Assembly (NCBI GenBank): GCA_913043255.1
Contig: CAJWLK010000001.1
Span: 62,001-126,000, forward strand
Reading direction: 5' to 3'
DNA length: 64,000 nucleotides
Source: an uncultured Gemmatimonadota bacterium
Lineage (GTDB): Bacteria > Gemmatimonadota > Gemmatimonadetes > Palauibacterales > Palauibacteraceae
Every line of letters starts with the position of its first letter. Position 1 is the stretch's first letter. This document shows positions 58,770-64,000 of the stretch, piece after piece. The notes under the pieces are model-generated. The model did not search any database. It was not told the DNA's origin and saw only the letters and a list, made by a program, of their open reading frames with translations. A program made the position numbers and the translations under genes.

Positions 58770-60425
58770 TCACATCCGTTTATAGCTAGGTCCACTCCCA
58801 CCTTCCCTAGGAGTCCATCGCGGACCGATGACGTCCGTCGCCTTACAATCGATACAATTAGGTGCCTTTACCACCAAACGGTCACCATCTCGTTCATAAA
58901 CACCTGCTGGGCATAACCGCTCATACAACGACGCCATCTCCGCTGATATTTCACTTCCCACGATAAGGTGCGACGGAATATCATCACGGGTCGCGTTCCC
59001 CGAACGAAAAACCCCATCGAGCTTGGAAAATGTTTTTTGACCATCGTATACCGGAGCTATTCCAAGTTTGTGGATCCTTGGGTAAGACGCGTCTTCCGCA
59101 CTCGGAATTCGTCCCGAAGGAAAACTGCCATGAGTCAGTTGCATCAGTCCCGCTCGGAGCCCACCCGAGAAGAATCCCTTCTTGAAGGCGAGTCGCATAT
59201 TTCGAGTTCGATATAGCGCATCTTTTTTTAGACTAGACCGGATTTTGATATCGTATCCAGAGAGTGCCTCTGCAGAAGTGTCCCCATCAACTAAGGCATC
59301 GTATATCGTATCTGCGGCGAATATCCCCGACCGCATTGCGTAGTGGATTCCTTTCAACGCTGCAACATCGACAAATCCGGCCGCGTCTCCGGTCAAAACT
59401 AATCCATCTCCACTTAGCCGATGAGGAATCGCGTGGTACCCCCCTTCTGGAATCGTTTTTGCTCCCCACTCGACCAACTCTCCTCCATCGATCATCCTTG
59501 CTACAAGTGGATGTCCTTTGAATGCTTGCAACAAATCGTGCACATCTAGATCAGCGTAAGGCGCATCTAATCCAACAACCAAACCAAGTGCCACGAGTTC
59601 GTCGCTCATTGGATAGATGAAGCTTCCGCCAAACGCATTACGAGGGAGAGGCCAGCCGAGTGTATGAGTGACCGCACCTATCGGTCGGCAGACTTTCCAT
59701 AACTCCTTAACTCCAAGGGCGAAAATTTGGGGATTATCCGAACCGACCTCCTGGCTCTCGAGCCAAGCCTGACTCAACGGCCCTCGTGTCCCTTCTGCTA
59801 ACACTGTTACACGAGCCGAAATATCCATCGGTGGCATGTGTCCAGTATCCGCTACCCCATCACGATCCAAGCCACTTGCTGTTGTTCGCACCCCGTTCAC
59901 ACGTCCTGAATTGGATAACAACGAGGCTGCTGGGAAGCCCGTAAAAACATTGACACCCAATTCCTCTGCCTTTCCACCCAACCACCGAACGATTTCGCAT
60001 AGCGAGGCCACATAGTTTCCATGATTTTTCATCGTCGGTGGCGTAGGAAGTCGAATCTTCGAGTTCTTTGTGAGCAGGTAAACGCGCTCGGTCGTGACCG
60101 CCTGCCGAAGCGGAAAATCATTCAGGCTCATATCTGGATACAAAGCTTTCAAAGCCTCCGGGTTCACAACGGCCCCCGAAAGACAGTGTTCACCCAGTTC
60201 GCTCGATTTTTCGAGCACTCCAATCTCCAAGTCAGCTAACGGACCTCCGGTTTCACGATCAACTTCAACCCGTTGGGCTAATCGAATCGCACCGGCCAAC
60301 CCCGCTGGGCCACCGCCAACAAACAACACATCGAGGGGAACAGATTCTTCGTCAGGCGACTCCTCGAGCAGTAGTTGATCACGCGGGAGCGGGGGCTGAA
60401 CAGACGCCGGGGAGAGCTCTCTCAA
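58770..60425 (-). CDS. Electron-transfer flavoprotein:ubiquinone oxidoreductase with an incomplete Fe-S motif
   Basis: Passes electrons from ETF to quinone during fatty-acid and amino-acid oxidation. 551 residues. FAD motif VLFVGGGPAGLAGAIRL near residue 34; GEHCLSGAVVNP and GDAAGFVDVAALKGIHYAMRSG are typical. The family's C-terminal [4Fe-4S] ligands are C, C, C, C with the last three spaced CX2CX2C. Here C505, C524 and C527 are present but the fourth position is Thr530 (CIDCKATD). The DNA reads GCG ACG there, with no frameshift nearby. No etfA/B genes are in the window. Confidence 0.9.
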   Translation of the reverse strand: MRELSPASVQPPLPRDQLLLEESPDEESVPLDVLFVGGGPAGLAGAIRLAQRVEVDRETGGPLADLEIGVLEKSSELGEHCLSGAVVNPEALKALYPDMSLNDFPLRQAVTTERVYLLTKNSKIRLPTPPTMKNHGNYVASLCEIVRWLGGKAEELGVNVFTGFPAASLLSNSGRVNGVRTTASGLDRDGVADTGHMPPMDISARVTVLAEGTRGPLSQAWLESQEVGSDNPQIFALGVKELWKVCRPIGAVTHTLGWPLPRNAFGGSFIYPMSDELVALGLVVGLDAPYADLDVHDLLQAFKGHPLVARMIDGGELVEWGAKTIPEGGYHAIPHRLSGDGLVLTGDAAGFVDVAALKGIHYAMRSGIFAADTIYDALVDGDTSAEALSGYDIKIRSSLKKDALYRTRNMRLAFKKGFFSGGLRAGLMQLTHGSFPSGRIPSAEDASYPRIHKLGIAPVYDGQKTFSKLDGVFRSGNATRDDIPSHLIVGSEISAEMASLYERLCPAGVYERDGDRLVVKAPNCIDCKATDVIGPRWTPREGGSGPSYKRM

Positions 60426-60533
60426 AACTGTTCTCCGATTTCCGAAGACACGTCACAGTTTTTTACTGTCCCAGACGGAAGCACTTCACTTAGCCTCAGG
60501 TTTCTCGGCAGTAAGCTAGCGTTCACGCCGCAT

Positions 60534-61310
60534 TCAATCATTATCGATGATTTCTGCTAGTTCAACGTAGTCGAGATGTGGGAAGTCAGCTTTCAGATAT
60601 TGGTTGCCACGAGATTGAATAAGGTTTTGTTCAGGACCGGATCCTCTGCCACTACTCGCAGCTTCCCCATACCCTGAGTACAACTGGTCTACGACATCCA
60701 TACCTTCGACCACTTCACCAATTGGGGAAAACCCATCACGGTCTAGGCGACCATTGTCGCCGAAGTTTATGAATAGCTGGGTACTTCTACTGTTAGGCGC
60801 ACCCGATTTGGCAAATGTCACCCGACTCCGAGTATTACTTTCTACGGTGGAGTCATCCGAGATGTTCGCCCCTCGCCAGTGTCTTTGGATTGCCGGATCA
60901 CCATTAATGCCAAATTGGGCCATGAAGCCATCAAGGACCCTGAAAAAGCGAGCCTCATCGTAGAACCCATGTCGAACAAGATTAAAAAACCTGTCGACCC
61001 CCGCGGGCGACCATTCACGATACGCCTCAATGACAAACGTGCCTTTCGACGTAGTGAATCGCGCCTGAAATGATGCCGGCGCCATCATGTTCATCTCTCC
61101 CGACATCGGATCCAACAACGGCGATCTCGGCGGGTCCGGATCAGCAGGGGGCTCCTCTGGGAGAGGGGCTTCAGGTGGTCTCATCGCTAACGTCTCCTCA
61201 TCGGGAGCCTGGCCTTCGGACTCAACTTCTGCATCGCCATTGCATCCCACCGATACGAGATACAATCCCAGAAACAGATATACCCAAGAGTTTCGTATCC
61301 ACCGTTTCAT
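60534..61310 (-). CDS. Lipoprotein peptidyl-prolyl cis-trans isomerase (cyclophilin)
   Basis: 258 residues. N-terminal signal ending in a lipobox (LVSVGC, Cys about 23) implies a lipid-anchored envelope protein. An acidic/Pro-rich linker (about 25-75) precedes a cyclophilin domain with FFRVLDGFMAQFGINGDP and STQLFINFGDN, matching the Arg/Phe/Gln catalytic set. It probably assists outer-membrane or periplasmic folding. Upstream region 61311-61514 (204 bp) is divergent from the crotonase gene and shows no strong promoter. Confidence 0.9.
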   Translation of the reverse strand: MKRWIRNSWVYLFLGLYLVSVGCNGDAEVESEGQAPDEETLAMRPPEAPLPEEPPADPDPPRSPLLDPMSGEMNMMAPASFQARFTTSKGTFVIEAYREWSPAGVDRFFNLVRHGFYDEARFFRVLDGFMAQFGINGDPAIQRHWRGANISDDSTVESNTRSRVTFAKSGAPNSRSTQLFINFGDNGRLDRDGFSPIGEVVEGMDVVDQLYSGYGEAASSGRGSGPEQNLIQSRGNQYLKADFPHLDYVELAEIIDND

Positions 61311-61514
61311 CTATCCTCCTGTTTGTCATATTCACTTTGTTCTGTTGATGTTGATACACTCATTGTTTTGGAACATAACTCTGGCGCCCTCCGAATACCC
61401 CCACGGAAAACTAACTGTCGCGAAACGTCCGAAGGTTTGGCAATATGCTCGGGTTCTCACCAAACTTGAACTCTTGAAGTCTGACCGACTTAAAGCAACT
61501 CCTATGGAGTTTTC

Positions 61515-62258
61515 ATGATTGAACGAACTGACGAAGATGGAATCAGTTTATTTCGTATGGCACATAAGCCTGCAAACGTACTCACCGCCGAGTTCTCTGA
61601 CACTCTGTGGAACGACATCAAAGAAACACGAGAGGACCCAACCGTACGGGCCATAGTCCTGTCAGGAACCGGGTCGGCTTTTTCCGCTGGAGTTGACCTC
61701 TTCCGAGTGATCCAAGATGGACCCGATTATGTCGATGCACTCCTCTCATCACTCAGTGGTTTGCTTGATGGGCTGCGAAAGTTCCCCAAGCCGCTCATTG
61801 CTGCTGTGAACGGACATGCGATTGCAGGAGGCGCGGTAGTCGCATGTGCCTGTGATTACAGAGTAATGGTGCGCGGCAATGGAAAAATCGGTCTTCCTGA
61901 ACTACAGGTTGGCGTACCCTTCTTCTCCGTCGCTCTCGAGATCATGCGAGAGATAATTCCAGCACAATACCTACGTGAAGTTCTCCTGCTAGGTAGGAGT
62001 TTCAATCCCGAAGACGCGCGTGAGCGAGGCTTGGTCAATGAGACTGTTGACTCCGAGGACCTGCTTCCACGGGCACTTGAGATCGCTCGCAGGCTTGCCA
62101 CTATCCCTGAAGCAACATTCGCTTTGTCGAAACGTCAGCTATCGATGTCACCGGACACCATGCAGGACCTCGACGAAGAACTCCAGGCCATCTGGCAAGC
62201 AAGAGAGACTCAGGCTCATATACGAGCATACTTAGAGAGAACTCTCGGGAAGTCCTAG
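61515..62258 (+). CDS. Enoyl-CoA hydratase/isomerase (crotonase) family protein
   Basis: 247 residues, crotonase fold. Oxyanion segments SGTGSAFSAGVDL and NGHAIAGGAVVACACDYRVM are present, and LPELQVGVPFFSVALEIM occupies the usual region of the catalytic acid. Isomerase, hydratase or other activity cannot be told apart by eye. ATG has GGAG five nt upstream. A plus-strand gene convergent with the BNR-propeller gene. Confidence 0.85.
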   Translation: MIERTDEDGISLFRMAHKPANVLTAEFSDTLWNDIKETREDPTVRAIVLSGTGSAFSAGVDLFRVIQDGPDYVDALLSSLSGLLDGLRKFPKPLIAAVNGHAIAGGAVVACACDYRVMVRGNGKIGLPELQVGVPFFSVALEIMREIIPAQYLREVLLLGRSFNPEDARERGLVNETVDSEDLLPRALEIARRLATIPEATFALSKRQLSMSPDTMQDLDEELQAIWQARETQAHIRAYLERTLGKS

Positions 62259-62280
62259 TGCGACTCGTTGGTTAAACATT

Positions 62281-64000
62281 TTAGTTGTTTCGGTCAGATT
62301 CATCCCAAAAGCCATAGCCTTCCTTGCGCACAACTTCGACCGTCGTGGTATGGGTCTCGTCGCCTAGTCTGACCAAAACCGTATAGGTTCCTGGATCCAC
62401 GAGACCACCACCACCACGGCCACCACCAAAGAACCGACGGAACCCGCCAGCACCACGGTTGCGAAGTGCTCCCATTATCTGTTGAAACACCTCACGCATA
62501 GCGCTAGGACCACTAGCCTCCGGGCCTCCTGATCCGCTCGTACGTGGGCCTGGCTGCGGATATCGCTCGGCCGGCCGCTCCTGCCAAGCAGACGGATCTG
62601 CCCCGCCGCCGAAGCGGCCACCTCCGCCAAACATGCGAACAATCGCACCCTGATCGCCTCCCTGAATCATTGCAAGGGCCTGATCCATCGCAAGCCGGTT
62701 AATTCCTTCATGCAGGACCAAAGAATCACCGACCTCTTTGTACATGCGAGCGTTACGGACACTGTCAGCTCGCTCGGATGGGGACATTTCAGTTTGTTCT
62801 CTCCGTCGACTCAGATTCCAGTTCACCCGGTTGATCCCAGCGGCGACCGACCCGTTCAGGGTCTGCACCGTATCCCCTGCCGCATCGAGAATGACCAGCG
62901 ACGCCTGTGGTCCTCCGCGCCCACCACCACCTCGCCGCATCCTACTAGGACGATCTACGGCCGAATCACTATTTTCACGGGCCGCTCGCATCCGCTCCCG
63001 CATCTCTTCCCGCGCAGTTTCGGCCAGTTCGGTCGCCACCGCTTCAGGAATGTAGTAGGCAATCTCCGCCCCATAGTCGCCCGCATCACCCTGAAAGTAG
63101 CGTTGAGCGGTGAACTCACCACCGGCCGGTGGATCCCCGTGTTGTGTAGCCGTCCTGGGATTGAAGATCGTGACCTCAGTCGGCAACGTCTCTTCCGTGA
63201 GTTGTTGGAGCGGTGCAATGTCCGCAATGAAAATGGACCGTCCATGTGTGCCCGCGATAATCTCCTGATCACGTGGGTGAATCTTGAGGTCGTGGACCGG
63301 AACCGTGGGAAGCCCATTCATAAAGCGCGTCCAAGACTCTCCGCGATCCGTCGACACATACGCACCCACATCTGTTCCCACGAACAGCAAATTGGGGTTC
63401 ACTGGATCCTCTCGGATCACGTGCACAAAATCGGGGCCGCCAGTGGGCAAGTTCGAAGCAATGTCCGCAAACGTCTCACCTTGGTCGTGCGTTACGTACA
63501 CATACGGCGCATAGTCGTCTCGCCGATGGTTGTCGAACGTTACGTAGAAACGGTTTGGGTCATGGTTCGATGGTTCAACTCGGCTCACATACGTTCCTTG
63601 CGGCACACCCGCAAATCGATCCGTGAGTTCGATCCACTCTGTACCTTCGGGCGTCCGCCATACGCGGCCGTCATCAGTTCCCGCATAGATCTCGTCTTTA
63701 TGAAACTTTGATTCGGCGAGCGCGACGATCGTTGCGAAGTTCTCCGCACCGGTCACGTCCGGTGTGATTCCACCCGTCGTGCCGTACGCAACCTCAATCT
63801 TTTCCGGGTCCGCATATGTTAGATCATCCGAGATGGGCTGCATCTCGTCGGTCTCATACGTCCACTTGAGGACACGATTGGAACCGATGTACAACGTCTG
63901 TGAATCATGAGGGGAAAGCTCAAGAGGTGTGTTCCAGTTAAATCTCAGATCAAAAAGCAAAGAATCATTCGCAACACGAGTTTGGAGTTCAGCAATCCGT
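62281..64000 (-). CDS. VPS10/BNR-type beta-propeller protein (partial, N-terminus outside window)
   Basis: 573 residues are visible; the frame runs open through 64000, so the start lies outside. Propeller blades show Asp-box-like repeats (STDRGESWTRFM, THDQGETF, GTDDGRVWRTPEG), as in sortilin/VPS10-like and glycosyl-hydrolase-annotated proteins common in Gemmatimonadota and Acidobacteriota. The C-terminal third is Gly/Arg-rich (for example GGGGRGGPQ and GGGRGGGG) and has a FlgD-like segment (AAGINRVNWNLSRR). It is probably secreted or periplasmic. True enzymatic activity is doubtful. Confidence 0.8.
   Translation of the reverse strand, partial: RIAELQTRVANDSLLFDLRFNWNTPLELSPHDSQTLYIGSNRVLKWTYETDEMQPISDDLTYADPEKIEVAYGTTGGITPDVTGAENFATIVALAESKFHKDEIYAGTDDGRVWRTPEGTEWIELTDRFAGVPQGTYVSRVEPSNHDPNRFYVTFDNHRRDDYAPYVYVTHDQGETFADIASNLPTGGPDFVHVIREDPVNPNLLFVGTDVGAYVSTDRGESWTRFMNGLPTVPVHDLKIHPRDQEIIAGTHGRSIFIADIAPLQQLTEETLPTEVTIFNPRTATQHGDPPAGGEFTAQRYFQGDAGDYGAEIAYYIPEAVATELAETAREEMRERMRAARENSDSAVDRPSRMRRGGGGRGGPQASLVILDAAGDTVQTLNGSVAAGINRVNWNLSRRREQTEMSPSERADSVRNARMYKEVGDSLVLHEGINRLAMDQALAMIQGGDQGAIVRMFGGGGRFGGGADPSAWQERPAERYPQPGPRTSGSGGPEASGPSAMREVFQQIMGALRNRGAGGFRRFFGGGRGGGGLVDPGTYTVLVRLGDETHTTTVEVVRKEGYGFWDESDRNN

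Noticed and set aside
62710-63711. 333-codon open frame on the plus strand over the BNR-propeller gene
   Set aside because: It lies wholly antisense to a gene with recognisable propeller repeats; its own residues are low-complexity and match no family. Long antisense frames are common here.

Overview
The window is a dense, almost entirely housekeeping chromosomal segment of a Gram-negative (LPS/KDO-making), aerobically respiring bacterium of moderate GC. The gene mix (proton-pumping complex I with fused NuoCD, ETF-quinone oxidoreductase, a VPS10/BNR-propeller protein with Gly-rich tail, TonB-plug-type outer-membrane proteins) looks Gemmatimonadota-like, possibly a marine or uncultured lineage. 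That placement is inference from gene content and was not tested by phylogeny. No rRNA, tRNA, CRISPR array, prophage or insertion sequence is visible. Nearly all genes lie on the minus strand, so transcription runs from high to low coordinates. No stretch longer than about 235 bp lacks a gene.

Layout from left to right. 1-4042: KDO/CTP operon kdsB-pyrG-kdsA-kdsD (kdsD cut by the left edge). 4276-31431: one collinear minus-strand run of about 27 kb that begins with nuoA-B-CD-E-F-G-H-I-J-K-L-M-N (complete complex I). It continues into sucC-sucD, a CBS-pair protein, ndk, DUF177, rpmF, plsX, fabD, fabG, acpP, fabF (no fabH), purE, ispF, dedA, xerD, a nitroreductase and an envelope beta-helix/barrel protein. 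31613-36666: alpha/beta hydrolase, dcd, DUF423 protein, small proteins, moaE-moaD and an aspartate-type aminotransferase, ending with an HU/IHF gene. 36703-43262: sppA, carA, an aberrant RNase HI, secG and the glycolytic run gap-pgk-tpiA. 43397-54690: a second long minus-strand run, pepA, plug/barrel outer-membrane protein, yicC, gmk, rpoZ, coaBC, type-4 uracil-DNA glycosylase, dnaB, ispD, tsaC, low-molecular-weight phosphatase, aroE. 54703-64000: terminator, citrate synthase, two small proteins, an acyltransferase, a flavoprotein, ETF-QO, a lipoprotein cyclophilin, a crotonase-fold enzyme and the 3' part of a BNR-propeller protein.

The genes fit together as central metabolism: citrate synthase and succinyl-CoA synthetase feed NADH to complex I, ETF-QO feeds electrons from acyl-CoA oxidation to quinone, fab genes and plsX/plsC make membrane lipid, and the kds genes with pyrG make CMP-KDO. 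At least 15 gene junctions are 1-bp or 4-bp stop/start overlaps (ATGA, GTGA, TAATG, TGATG), and these were used to choose many starts.

I did not find a defence system or an obviously new multi-gene machine. The most interesting items are single-gene anomalies: an RNase HI whose catalytic Glu is Ala; an ETF-QO lacking one of four Fe-S cluster cysteines; a DUF423 gene whose only plausible start is AUA behind a good ribosome-binding site; a fab cluster without fabH; a short beta-helix fused to an outer-membrane barrel; and a structured intergenic region with a terminator between tpiA and secG.
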